Assembly (NCBI GenBank): GCA_026419785.1
Contig: JAODTK010000045.1
Location: forward strand, 248,001 to 312,000
Direction: 5' to 3'
DNA length: 64,000 nt
From: Sclerodactyla briareus
Lineage: Eukaryota; Echinodermata; Holothuroidea; Dendrochirotida; Sclerodactylidae
The notes under the pieces were generated by a model that saw only the letters and a list, made by a program, of their open reading frames with translations, made no database searches and had not been told where the DNA came from. This document shows positions 1-11,242 of the stretch, in pieces; within the stretch, counting starts at the first letter, position 1; each line of letters opens with the position of its first letter. Both the position numbers and the translations under genes were made by a program.

Positions 1-700
1 TGATGGGTTAGGACCTTCTAAAAGTCCCGATAAATGATTCAGCTGCGTTGAAATCAATGAGGTATTGGGTTTGTTTAATTACATATTGTTCGCATAATTG
101 AATAATTAATGCCAATTATTTCTCAACTTTTGGGGATTTTGATGAAACTTCGTGAATAGGAACTACTACCAGTCCTGATGCATTATTTCAATAGCATCAA
201 GATCACTGAGGGTAAATTTGTGCGACTAATTTGCATTATTAGTTGTCCTGATCAGTCAAAATGATGAGGTTTATACTTTTTCGCAATAATAACATTTTGT
301 CTCGGACATGTCCTGGAATGCAATGAGCTTCTAGGAGTGGGATGGCATAACATGGAGTGTAACGATTTACATCAAAAGCGGCCATGTCATTGAAGGTCAC
401 TCATGGGTCAAAAATGATTTTAGTACTTTTCCGGCATAAGCACTGGGTGTGTTCATAAGAATGCAAAAATGCTCCTGGAGTGGATGTTTGTATCACATGG
501 GAGTAACAATTTTCATTAAAAAACGTCAGACATCAAAGGGTCATTCGAGGTCACGTATGGGTCAAAAAAAGTTTTTTGGATATTCATCGGAGAAAGAAGT
601 CTGCGAGGATGGGTTCACCATTGTGATTAATGTTGACCTGCAGTGTGTGACCGCTGACCAGAATTGACCTCTGTCGGTGGCCATGTGGTTTATTAAGGTC
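1..700 (-). repeat. Reverse-orientation copies of the 590-bp satellite family
   Basis: Between about 300 and 660 the sequence contains two rounds of a block (CTAGGAGTGG...ATCACATGGGAGTAACAATTTT...TCATTGAAGGTCA) that is the reverse complement of the sub-unit making up the array at 32.4-37.7 kb. The first 250 bases belong to another dispersed unit (GGATTTTGATGAAACTT) that also appears near 21.0 kb. No gene is seen here. Confidence 0.75.
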
Positions 701-2000
701 GATCTTGAATAAATGTGCTATTAAGGACGCACTTTGTCGGGGCTTGTAGGGGTGCCTCAAACAATTAACAAGTGCATTATGGAGTGACCCATTTACCGGT
801 ACACTTGTGCTTCACAAGTCTATAAATGTCTTCTTACCACGAATATTGTCCGGTTTCATGTTCACCAAATTCTTTGAATAAGAGATTGCGGGTATATACG
901 TCGGCGGTTTACCCCATGGAGGCTTATTTATATTAACTGGAGAGGACATCAGGCGCGTATTGTGTGCCTGTCCAAAATTTCCGTCAGAGAACACAAACTC
1001 GAAGTGAAGCGGCACCCTATTGCGCGTAACACGAAAACACATCGGTTTGTTTACTATTCTATCGAGAATCTTCACCAGAGACCCCAGAAAATACCGTCTT
1101 TGCCTCCTTCGTAAAGATGGTATATCATAGGTGCAAGATTAGGGCAACATCTCAAGTGGGTTACCCTGTTTCAGAAAAGGTGGGAAAAAATCCAGAGATC
1201 TTTACGGAAGAGAGAAACCAACAGGATTAATTCGGAAAAGATCGATTGGGTTGAGGAATTACACCATCTCGGCCGTAAAATAGACATAACGGAGTGAACG
1301 AGGCTTATTAATGTGAAGATCGAATTAAAGGAGGCGTCCAACGGAACATATTCCAATCTTCTGATGAAAATGCGAAACCATGTCGCCCGAATCACATGGC
1401 ACTATAACAAACTATTAATTGAGGGCGAGGTCACAGGGTTAGCAAACAGGGGGTTACACACTACTTCGGTTTTGTATAGGAGCTCATTTTAAGCATGTAC
1501 GGGCTTTGGTTTACCCGCCCGACAGATCCCAGTTGCGTGCGCCATGGACACTGACAATCTGACATAATGGCCATGCACACGGTTGCCGTGAGCCAGCAGG
1601 CATGGTCGATCAGGGCTCGCTAATTGTTCAAGTTCTGCACTTCTGACTGGGTTCTGCGTGGACTTCGGCTGAAAAAAGTTTGAGGCTTGATCCGTTTTGT
1701 GAAGCCAACTTGCCAGACCACAGAGAATGAATGTAGGTTTCCCGTCGACGTAAGCATTTGTATGATTGAGTGAGTGAATCGGGACATGGTCATTCATCAC
1801 CCCCTGAACTTGCTGATAGCCTAGGCCTGAGTTTTGTTAGACGTTACCACAATACAATCGCCCGTAGCCTTAAACTGGTTAGGCTCCGGAGAATACTTAG
1901 TAAGTATAACTCCAAGATATTGAGGTGGCAAAGGGGTGGCGATACACAGTTAGTGACAACTAACCGTTAGGTTCGAGTGGAATAAATGAATGGAATGTCC
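700..2000. other. No recognisable feature
   Basis: Unique-looking sequence with only short open frames. I see no exon bounded by splice sites, no RNA gene and no clear repeat. Confidence 0.5.
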
Positions 2001-2009
2001 TTCTCATTA

Positions 2010-2185
2010 GATTAACCCTAGGCCTAGCCTGGACCTAACTTAATTGATTCATACTCTCTATAAACCCTAAATGTCCTACTCCAAAATGAAATCCTAGCCA
2101 TGATCCCATACCTCTGTTGATAAAACCTAGGCTAAGGCCTAATCCTAATCCCACCTAGGGCTAGGCCCTAGTCCCTAACACCATA
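2010..2185. repeat. Degenerate CCTA/CCTAGG-rich stretch
   Basis: The words CCTAGGCCTAG, CCTAA and AACCCTA recur irregularly over about 175 bases. It could be a decayed simple repeat. It resembles interstitial telomeric DNA (complement of TTAGGG) only loosely. A similar CCCTAA-rich patch sits at 52365-52418. Confidence 0.4.
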
Positions 2186-2189
2186 GCTC

Positions 2190-4090
2190 CCAACTTTGGA
2201 TCAATGAAATGCTGGTCCAACGTACGACAATCATGCGGCTCACCCTTACCCCTACATCAGGAACCTCATTTGACAGTTTCACTTTGATATTTCGAAAAAC
2301 AAAAAAACTTTTTAATGGGGTGGTGGGTTGGAAACACCTTCAATGCCTCAGGCTCGCTCAGCAAACTACTAATGTGTTTTTCTGGGAAATCATGATTTAT
2401 TTGTACTCTATTTTGGCTCCATGCTCTTGCCTTCTGGTAACCTAGAATTTCTGTTGCAAAAAAGTATGCAAACTGGGTAAAATAGTTCGACCCCAGTTGT
2501 GTGTATGATGTAAGCACAGGTCTGTGTTTTCAAAGAGACTACAATATATGGCTGAACTTTCCTTTAAAGTGACGCTATCTCAAAGAATTGTACCCCAGAC
2601 TCCAGAGTAAAGAAAATAATTGATTGAAGTCAAGGGACATCAGGGCAGAAAGGAATTTGATGGGTGGATTAGAAAATATACCAGTTTTATGTGGGCCTAC
2701 AGTTGTCGGCCAAAATAGTCATTACAAATAGTTCCCATGCGGGTGATTGAGGCTTGGCCGGGTCAGCGGGTTTATGTATGAAATGCGGGCCCGGACCCGC
2801 CAAATGCAGGTCAGTTTGGAGGTATGTAACACTAATCATACTTGGGTAGTGTGGCTGATTGTGAGCGATCAGCGAGTTTTTTTTTGTACTGTGAAAAGCG
2901 TGCGACAAACTGCATGTGAAGAACCCTGAGTTCAAACATTTGCACGACAGTACGCTTCTGACTTAGACACATCAAAAACATCAACCATTCGATGTTCCTA
3001 TTTGGGGGAACAATTTTATGCCCTTTTTGAATCAAGTGTTTTTTAATAGGTAAGATCACCCTGCGCACATTAGCTGGAAAAACAAGAAAATGGTCCTTTT
3101 ATGTTCCATTAACCCGGAGATGATTTCCCAAAAAGGTACTTTGCGATATGAATTGCAGATAAGTTTTATCCATTGTTCCAGTTTGATGCAAGGAATGTAT
3201 TTCTGCATGGTTATCGCCTCACAATTGGTACACTCTGTTTCTCTGCATGCTGTCACCACGTTTCAGAACACTGGTTTGCCAAGGATTTTCTTTTCAATTG
3301 AATAAACAACTCAAAAGGTATATTATTCCCTCGCCAACAACTCTCCTGCAGCAGACTTGAGACTTGGCTTCAGTTTCACGATTGTGTCTCATTGAGCTTG
3401 TTCTATGTTTTTTCACAGTCCTCTGGAAGAGAGAATTGCTTAAAGTGCCAAACATAGATTCAGGTCACTGGGGTCTTCATACGACTGTTTAATTTAATGT
3501 AGGTTCTTGAATAAGTTTGTTTCATTCCCATGAAACTTCGGAGTGGGCCACCTTTTGTCCTGAGATATTCAATTTAGAGAAGGGGGTCACTGGAGGTCAA
3601 ATAATGTATCTAATATGCAAGGTGAGGACAAGTTTTTTTTTTACGTTCATATCAAGTCGGCAAGATATCTTGACCAATCATCACAAGTCAATTTCAGAAA
3701 TACAAAGTTTTGGGCATTCATGCTCAAGTCCAAGTCAGTCCCGCAAGTCAGTGATGCCATGTCAAAAGAAAGTCACACAAGTCAGGGACACCTGTGTCTA
3801 CGGTATGTTGCCAGGTGACCCAGTTGAGACTGGTGCACAGCGCTGTCGATTGGCAAGGTGACCAGAAACATTGATACCCGATCTGACACCAGTACAAACA
3901 ACTGTGTGAGAGCAGGCCCCATGCCATATTACTATACGGTAACTGATTATAAAATTATTCCAGTCCCTCAAAATTTCCCGAGCTCCAGGACAATGGGACA
4001 TTTGTCACCCCCTGTCGACCCCCTGCTGGCTGCCTCCCAAGCAATGACCTGGATAATGATGTGAGCTTTTTGAGACTATTTTCCTGTTGA
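2190..4090. other. No supported gene
   Basis: Only short open frames. One of them, at about 2747-2821, ends at GAG|GTATGT, a donor in the phase that the exon at 11201 would need. It lacks a convincing acceptor, so I do not call it. Confidence 0.4.
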
Positions 4091-4779
4091 TGACACTATA
4101 TATCTATTTCACTTACTCAACACACCCCATATTTCCACGTTGCACCCCACCCCGCGCCCTTGAACATCTGCACTTTTTACATTATTCCGGCTGGCAACCC
4201 TTCGTCTTTTTAGTTTGCCAGTTGAACGTTAAGTTCATGAGTCTCTTGGGCTAGATTTCATCGATTTTCATCGCCGAAATCACCTATCCGCTTTTCATCG
4301 ACATTCAGGAATCTTTGCGATGAGCAATTTTTCTTCCGACGTCGTCTATCATGATATGTTTATCCTTAGCGGTTTGCGTTATTATTGGTTTTGTTTTATT
4401 CTCCCCGCTCGATCCCGTTTTGCGTAAGTCCATATTTAGCCTAGGCTGCTCCTAGCACAATACGGTTGTGCATGGCTTCCCCCGTAGCCCTAACACACCG
4501 GGTGTGTGGGCTCTATTGTGTTAGGATCAGTAGGGCTGGACTGTTGTCCTGGTGCTTTCCCTATTCTACCCCCCCCTCTGCCCGCCCTCCCTCCCTCCCT
4601 CCCTTGGGTTTTTTTCCCCTTTCCTCCCCTGTCCCCTTCCCGGGGGTGTGTCTCCGCGCGCGGCGCTAGGGAATTACCACGACGGTGAGAGCGGGGGTGG
4701 GGGGTACTTTGTTCGTTAACTTGGCTTGGAGTCTAAAGTTAACTCGTCTTTCGTAAGTTCGTTACCAGGGCCGTTACTT

Positions 4780-5935
4780 GTATTCTGTATAATCCTATAC
4801 CTGCCCTACACTACGGTTATGACATTTCGCAAATCATTTCGGAAGTGTTCCTTCTTGGATTTGCTTTTGTATACCGTTTTCTTTCAGGTCGATGGTTTGA
4901 TTTTGTATATTTCTATACTGCAATACACTCGCTTTATGACATTTTCGTTTCTCATGTGGGAAGTGATTCCTATTTGTGATATTGTTACCGGCCGTTGATT
5001 TTTATTTTGTATAGTCTTATACAGTATTACACCAGTATTATGACATGTCGATATCGGTCGGAAATGATTTCCTATCTGTGCTATTACTATGGTATACCGG
5101 TCGTTAGCGCTGTTTTATTTTTTTGTATAACTCTTATACTGCATACACTCGTATTATGACTTTTCACATTCATGCCGTTCGTTAATCGCTGATGTTATGT
5201 ATGTTGTATAATTCTTATACTGCATACACTCGTATTATGACATATCCATTCATGTCGGAAGTGAATCCTATTTGTGATATTGTTGTTTTTTCGTTCGGAG
5301 GAGGTATACTCCTGAGGATATTTTCGGATCGCTGATGTTAATGTATTTTGTATAATCTTATACTGCACGATACCCTCGGATTATGACCTATCACATTTCA
5401 TTCGGAAGTGATTCCTATTTGTGATATTGTTACCCACGCGGCCGATATTGTATCTTTGTATAGTCCCTTATGCCCAATACACCAGTATTAGCCTATCGAT
5501 ATCAGGTCGGGAAATGGATTCCCTATCTGTGATCATCCACTATGGTATACCGTTCGTTTCGGCTGATGTTATGTATTTTGTAAAATCTTATACTGCAATA
5601 CACTCGTGTTTTACATCTCACATTTCATCATAGCCGTTCGTTATCGGCTGATGTTATGTATTTTGTAAAATCTTATACTGCAATACTTTCGTATTATGAC
5701 ATATCACAGTTATGTCGGAAGTGATCCTATTTGTGCTTATGTTTTGTATCAACTCGTTCGGGAGGAGATATACTCCTGAAGGATCTTTTCCGTATCGCTG
5801 ATGTTATGTATTTTGTATAATCTTATACTGGTATACACTCGTATTATGCCATATCAATTTTCCATGTCGGAAGTGATTCCAATTTGTGATATGTTATTAT
5901 ATATCGTTCGTGAGGGGGTATACTCCTGAAGGGTA
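4780..5935. repeat. AT-rich tandem array, about 10 degenerate units of 80-145 bp
   Basis: The core TCTTATACTGCAATACACTC followed by GTATTATGACAT recurs near 4796, 4909, 5013, 5133, 5212, 5356, 5463, 5584, 5672 and 5820. It is usually followed by GGAAGTGATTCCTATTTGTG. Longer units also carry GAGGAGGTATACTCCTGA, an imperfect palindrome, near 5297, 5761 and 5914. Confidence 0.8.
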
Positions 5936-6284
5936 TTTTCCGTAGCGGGACTTTCCTCAGATACGGAAAGTGTGTCGGCTACCGCCTTCCGGCCATTCTG
6001 CGTACCTGGGACAGAGGAAAGCTGTGAGGCGCCGCCTTGTCTTCGAAGACTACCTACCGACGGCACAGAAGACCCAGTGAGATGGCGGCCCTCGAGAAAG
6101 AGGGACGTTTCCGAGCTTGGCCCCTTCCGGGCCCGTGGGCATGTGCTCGTTAGCAACGTAAGTCCCACAGGCTAGAGCTCTGGGTCAGCAGGACCCTAAA
6201 GCCGGCGGGACGTGGCCGAGGAGGCTCGTCTCGCACGTCGAAGAGGCGGCTCTTGCTGGTCCTTCCCTCGGCGCGGACCCGAAC

Positions 6285-6640
6285 GGGGTGTCGTTACACC
6301 TCAGGTACGGTCCGTGGGTCCCCACAGGAGAGGTCGGGGGCGGCCCAGCCGTGGCCCGCACGGGTGTCGTTACACTCGTGGAGGGCGCGGAGGTCCCGAC
6401 GGGAGAGGTCGGGCCGGCCCGCCGGGTCCGATCGAGGTGTGGGGTTACACCTCTGGGACGGCCCGGGGGTCCGCGACAAGCTAGGTCGGGCCGGCCCAGC
6501 CAGGTCCGAATGGGTGTCGTATACAGACCTTCGGGTCGGGCGGCCCGGGGGCCCGAAACAAGTAGTCGTGGGCCGTGCCCAGCCGGGTCCGCTCGGGTTG
6601 TTACACACCTCGGGACGGCCCGAGGTCCCGACGAGTGCGT
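6285..6640. repeat. GC-rich tandem array, five units of about 77 bp
   Basis: A GTCGTTACACCT-like word recurs near 6290, 6366, 6442, 6517 and 6597, each time followed by GGTCGGGCCGGCCCAGCC-like sequence. The reading frames through it are by-products of the repeat. Confidence 0.8.
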
Positions 6641-8225
6641 TCGGGACCGTTCCCGCGGCCGCGGACCGGCGGGCCCGGGAACGGCTCAGGGCATCAGACC
6701 GCGCCAGGGGACCAGGGATCCAGGGGTACCAGGGATCGCTCCAAAGCCCTCCAGGCACAGCCTACATCGTCAACATCTCCCCAGGAAGGTCCTCACGCTG
6801 CTCGCGGCTAGGCGGAGAAGTTTACATTGGATAGCCAAGCAGCGAGCCCTACGGGGCGATGTTTCAAACCAGTTTCGCCGTGTGTTTTTCAGACAGTTTA
6901 GAGCGGCCGGACGTCCGGGGACCGTACGGCTTGACGCTCCTGGACCCTCCCGGCCTCCTCGTAGGGGAGGTTAGGCCGCCGCGGCCCCTCAGGAACTTCA
7001 GCTGTTGGGTTCCGGGCAAGAGGGGGAGGAAGACGACAAGACGCTCCACGATACCGAGATCTCTCGGGAGGTCTCTGGGGTACGAGGCAGTCCGTCCGAA
7101 ACAGCCGTAGCGCCGGGAAGTCTCTTGTCAGGCATTGCGACTCAAGTGGAGCAGTGTGTTTTACACCCAGGAGCGGCGAGGTTTACCCGCCGTATGTCTC
7201 GGGGGCGATGAACGAGCATCCTTCTTAGTGTGCCGTTGATCCCCGATCAATCTAGAGCGAGACTTAGCGCTGACGGTCTCTTTTTTCGGGAGGGACGTTT
7301 GTTAAGGTCCTGCATCGCCAGAGACTGTTCTCGGTCCTCTCCGACATAGTTACTACGTTCGGGACAGGCTTCACTACGCTGTCGCTATTCAAGTGGACTC
7401 TATCGGTTCCATTGGTCCGGTGTCCCTCCTCGAGACAGGGCAGTCTGTCAGACTTGAGCGCGGGTGACTTACGGCCGCACGGACAGCGCACAGGGCCTGG
7501 TGACCAGCCCGTTCGGTAACAGTTGCCTTCAGTCAACATCCATCGCGGGCCGGGGCCTCCTCGCGGGATATTTTTCGAAGAAGTGCGCTAGCGGGATGAA
7601 TAAATGAAGGTCCTGACGGGAGCCGACTTGGAAGGAGTCTTCCACCAAAGGTCTACGTCAGGACCGTATAAGCCTCCTCGCCTAGAGAGGGAGCGCTCGG
7701 GTCAGCGGCGGGGTTTGCTGCGGACGCCCAGGAGCGCCACCCTGCCAGAGTCGGATCTCTTTAAAGAGAAATCAGCGGGCTCGCGGAGGCCACTGAGAGA
7801 AGACACTAGTGTTCGCAGGCGAATGGACTCCTATCTAGCCTCCCCCCCCCCCCCCACCCGGGCGGAAGGCCACCGGGGCGGAGTTACAGGCTCTACTACC
7901 TAGCGAACAGTACGGCCGCTGCCAGTCGAGGACTAGGGCCGTTATTCCGGTCAGGGTAGGGCTTCCAAGCGTACTGCTTCCGTGGGAGAGACTAGCAGTT
8001 GGCTACCTTCCCTAGGGTTCTTACCAGGGGCCCACTCTCGCTAACCCTCCGTAGCAGAGGACTCTAGGGGGCTCGGCTACATAGACAGCTTACTGAAGAT
8101 AGGGGGGCTCAACGGACTGGGAAAGGCCGGCATATAACTGCGGGAGTTTGGCTGGCGGACTACGCCTTGTTAGGCCTACTTGACCTAGTAGCCAGTCTCG
8201 CCGACGTCCTCGTTCTCTGCTGAGT
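6640..8225. other. GC-rich non-repetitive spacer, no gene
   Basis: Sequence between the 77-bp and 188-bp arrays. Open frames exist on both strands, but none shows a recognisable domain or splice structure. It contains a 14-base C run at 7842-7855. Confidence 0.4.
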
Positions 8226-8229
8226 TAGG

Positions 8230-8960
8230 TCTCGTCCGCTCTTCTCCGTGGACCCTATTACTTCGTTGGCGCAGTTATCACCTTCACGTCGCACGCGCTT
8301 TCCCCGAAGCCAGCACGTTCGCTCGATCGACCCGCCCTGTCCGCTGAGCGACAGTAACCATAAGGCCCGTTTACGGAGCAACGGGCTCACCACGAGGTAG
8401 CCGTGCTCTCTGCAGCCATCTCTGCCGTCTACTCCGTGGACCCAATGGCTTACTGCGACGCAGTCATCACCTTCACGTCGGACGCGCTTTCCCCGAAGCC
8501 AGCACGTTCGCTCGATCGACCCGCCCTGTCCGCTGAGAGACAGAACCACGGCCCGTTTACGGAGCAGCCGGCTCACCCCCGAGGTAGCCGTGCTCTCTGC
8601 AGCCATCTCTGCCGTCTACTCCGTGGACCCATGGCTTACTTCGACGCAGTTATCACCTTCACGTCGGACGCGCTTTCCCCGAAGCCAGCACGTTCGCTCG
8701 ATCGACCCGCCCTGTCCGCTGAGAGACAGAACCACGGCCCGTTTACGGAGCAGAAGGCTCACCCCCGAGGTAGCCGTGCTCTCTGCAGCCATCTCTGCCG
8801 TCTACTCCGTGGACCCCATGACTGACTCCAACGCAGTCATCACCTTCACGTCGGACGCGGTTTTTCCTGAAGTCAGCACGTTCGCTCGATCGACCCGCCC
8901 TGTCCGCTGAGAGACAGAACCACGGCCCGTTTACGGAGCAACGGCTACCCGAGGTAGCCG
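8230..8960. repeat. Four near-identical 188-bp tandem repeats
   Basis: GCAGTCATCACCTTCACGTC recurs with little change near 8271, 8460, 8647 and 8833, a spacing of 186-189 bases. Most of each unit (GCCAGCACGTTCGCTCGATC, CGTTTACGGAGCA, CTGCAGCCATCTCTGCCGTC) is conserved. The low divergence implies recent amplification or homogenisation. Overlapping open frames on both strands are artefacts of the array. Confidence 0.9.
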
Positions 8961-8999
8961 GGCCCTCTACGCCGGCTCGTTACAGGGATCGGGCTAGGC

Positions 9000-9960
9000 C
9001 GGACCCCGCAGACAGCGGAGGGCAACGGTGGTGGGGGCGTTCCGTGTTCCTAGCTGGGACTTGTCTCACTAGAGACTCCAGAGCGGGTCGGCCCTTCAGA
9101 GCCGTGAATCGTCTCTCACGGGCCTTCCAGAAAAACCGGGTCGGCCCCTACGGAGCCGTGGTAGGCTATCCAGAGGCGTGAACCGTCTCTGTCGGCAGTC
9201 TCGAGCCGGTTTGGGTCGCCTCTTACGACCTCCGGGCGGTGGTCGGACTTCTTCGGCCATTCCTGAGTAGATGGGGTCTCCCGAGCCGATGGTCGGCCTT
9301 CCGGGTTTTCCAGTTCGTTCTGACTCGATCAGCCGCCTGGGCCAGACGGATCTACCAGGCGAGGGTAGCCCTACCCGACCCCTCCGGAGACTTCATACCA
9401 CTTTCCGCCCTCCTGGGCCAGATCAACCCTCCCGAGCCGCGGTTCGACTGTCCCGTTTCTGGAGCCGCGGATCGACTCTTCAAGCCATACGAAGCCAGCT
9501 CCCCTGCCCAGTGGTTCGCTCATCCGGGGCTTGCATAGAGGAAGAGCCCGACTCTTACCTTGCCCTCCTGTGTGAGACGGCCTTACGAGAGCCAGGCGAG
9601 GATCGGACCTGTCGAATCACCAGAGCAGTGGTCAGTCTCTTCCTGCCATCCGGGGAGATCAGCTCTACCGAGCCGAGAGATCGAGGCCTGCCGACTCTCC
9701 GGAGCAGTGGTTCACACTCTTCCGGCGGCCTCCATTGGGCACGATCCCCTGGGATGGTTCATCCCGAGCTTCCATTAGCCGTATAGTCAGACTCTCCCTG
9801 CCTTCTATGTGAGGTCGGCCCCTTCCGAGCAGAGGATCGGGCCTGCCGCCTCTTTCTGCCCTCCTGAACCAGATCGACTCTCCCGAGCCGTGGGTGGGCT
9901 AACCCGTGATTCGACTCTTTAGGCCCTCCCGGGCCAGATTGGTTCTCCCAAGCCTGCGGT
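9000..9960. repeat. Degenerate GC-rich subrepeats of about 60 bp
   Basis: Variants of CCAGATCGACTCTCCCGAGC followed by CG(C/T)GG recur irregularly, for example near 9420, 9655, 9870 and 9930. They are older and more diverged than the adjacent 188-bp array. Confidence 0.55.
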
Positions 9961-10573
9961 CGCAAGCGCGCACCTACCCTTTCGGCATTCGAACGGGAGC
10001 TCTTCGAGGCGGTGGGTCGACCCCACGCGTCCGGGGGGTCGGGTTCACACGTCAAGAGACTTACCTCTGGACCGTCGGAATTCTATCACGGTTGGAGGGT
10101 AGGTTGTGGGTGTCCGGTGCGGTACCGGCACCGGGAATGGGTGAAACGAAGATCGTTCGTTAACTCCCTCAACTCTTCTCCTTAGTAGTCAAGCTTTTTC
10201 TCTCCGGCATCGAAGCTTCTCATTCCGTGGATTAGAGAGCCTCGCAAGGCCGCATATCTCTGAGCAGGGTTTCGCTCGGGTTCAAAATGTGCACTACCGT
10301 TGCACCGCGAGCTGGAGAGTCGGCCCCTCCTCGTCTCACGAGCTACGCTTTTCGCGAGACGGTATGCGGCGTCTGGGGTTTAACACACGACGTTCGTTTC
10401 ATGCTGCTTTCTCCAAAACACAGTCTCGGCCTAGCGGGCAACGATGGCTGCTCTGCATTCAACCGACCCAAACCCCTGTTCGTTGACGGCCACGGACCCG
10501 CCGTCCAGTGGCCCTGGGCTAGTCTGGTTGCAAAGTTGAATATATGGGTAAGTTGAGTAAGTGAAATAGATTT

Positions 10574-10895
10574 CCACAAAACTTACTGGTTTGGGAATCT
10601 GGAACTACGAATACTTACCCCATATGGACGTACCCACCCTACCGTCCCACTTCCGGGCCATCACGGGGGGCGTCCTCTTCGTCGGATCGCGGGCATTCGC
10701 CCCTCAATCCCTGGGAAGCTCTGCCTAGAAAAATAAGAAGGCCGATAGGGTTGCCAGGCCCGGACTACTGTAAAAAGTTTGCCAGATTTTCAAGAGCGCG
10801 CGGCGGGTGGGGTTGGGGCCTGGGTGCAAAGTTGCAATTGGGGTGGTAAGTGATGCGAGTTCACAGATCAACAAACCAGTAAGTTTTGTGAACTT
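10574..10895. mobile_element. Small foldback element at the right edge of the GC-rich block
   Basis: The left arm (10574-10630: CACAAAACTTACTGGTTTG, GGAACTACGAATACTTACC) and the right arm (reverse complement of about 10840-10895: CACAAAACTTACTGGTTTG, GATCTGTGAACT) match. The same arm is found alone at 43970-44160, so this is a dispersed family. There is no coding capacity. Confidence 0.6.
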
Positions 10896-11200
10896 GGTGA
10901 CGGGTCCACAGCAAAATATGTGCAGTATCCAGGTTGCACCATTGCGGGCTTGAATAGGTTTGCATCTCTGTCTGCAAGTACTCCGATAAAAAATGTGCAT
11001 GAACCAACAGATTTGATCCCGGCAGGAACGCATCCAGAAAACATGAAGCCATAAATAACTGACTGGGCGGACAGACTTGAACATGAATATGTAATTTGTG
11101 TCGATGGGTTGGAGTAAGCTGCTCCCGTTTCGCAATGTATCCTAATCCTAATTCTTAAAGGGCATCCTAATTCTGTTAATGCCTCGTGCTATCTTCACAG

Positions 11201-11242
11201 GAGGTTAACGGCGAGATCTGTCGTGAAACAGCTGAAGGAGAG
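11201..11242 (+). CDS. Exon of unidentified gene (third from last or earlier)
   Basis: Bounded by TATCTTCACAG and GTGAGTAA. It is 42 bases long and open in the phase that the next exon requires. Confidence 0.55.

Larger units (their letters stand above)
4098..10895. mobile_element. Composite block bounded by inverted repeats, filled with satellites
   Basis: The left edge (about 4098-4215: TCTATTTCACTTACTCAAC, CCCCATAT, TTGCACCCC, GAACATCTGC, TTTTTACA, GGCTGGCAACCC) recurs in reverse complement twice on the right: partly at 10538-10572 and more fully at 10739-10895. Between the ends lie about 6 kb of tandem arrays, AT-rich up to 5.94 kb and very GC-rich after. No transposase-like reading frame is visible; the longer open frames in 6.2-10.5 kb follow the tandem repeats and occur on both strands, as expected of GC-rich repeats. 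I infer a non-autonomous foldback-type element or nested set of elements that has captured or amplified satellites. The layered GC-rich arrays also resemble a ribosomal DNA spacer, but no rRNA gene is present. No convincing target-site duplication was found. Confidence 0.5.

Noticed and set aside
2010-2185. Interstitial telomere
   Set aside because: CCTAA words are too irregular; no run of perfect TTAGGG units.
2747-2821. Possible upstream exon of the unidentified gene
   Set aside because: Donor phase fits, but there is no good acceptor and a stop lies just upstream.
6253-6974. Long overlapping open frames of up to 228 residues in the GC-rich block
   Set aside because: They follow the 77-bp tandem repeat, exist in several frames on both strands and show no domain; high GC removes stop codons by chance.
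8160-8910. Repeat-containing frames on both strands over the 188-bp array
   Set aside because: The protein repeats simply mirror the DNA repeat; no start, splice or family support.
5940-10540. Ribosomal RNA gene or its spacer
   Set aside because: Array layout resembles an rDNA spacer, but no 18S, 5.8S or 28S sequence was recognised; kept only as a possibility.
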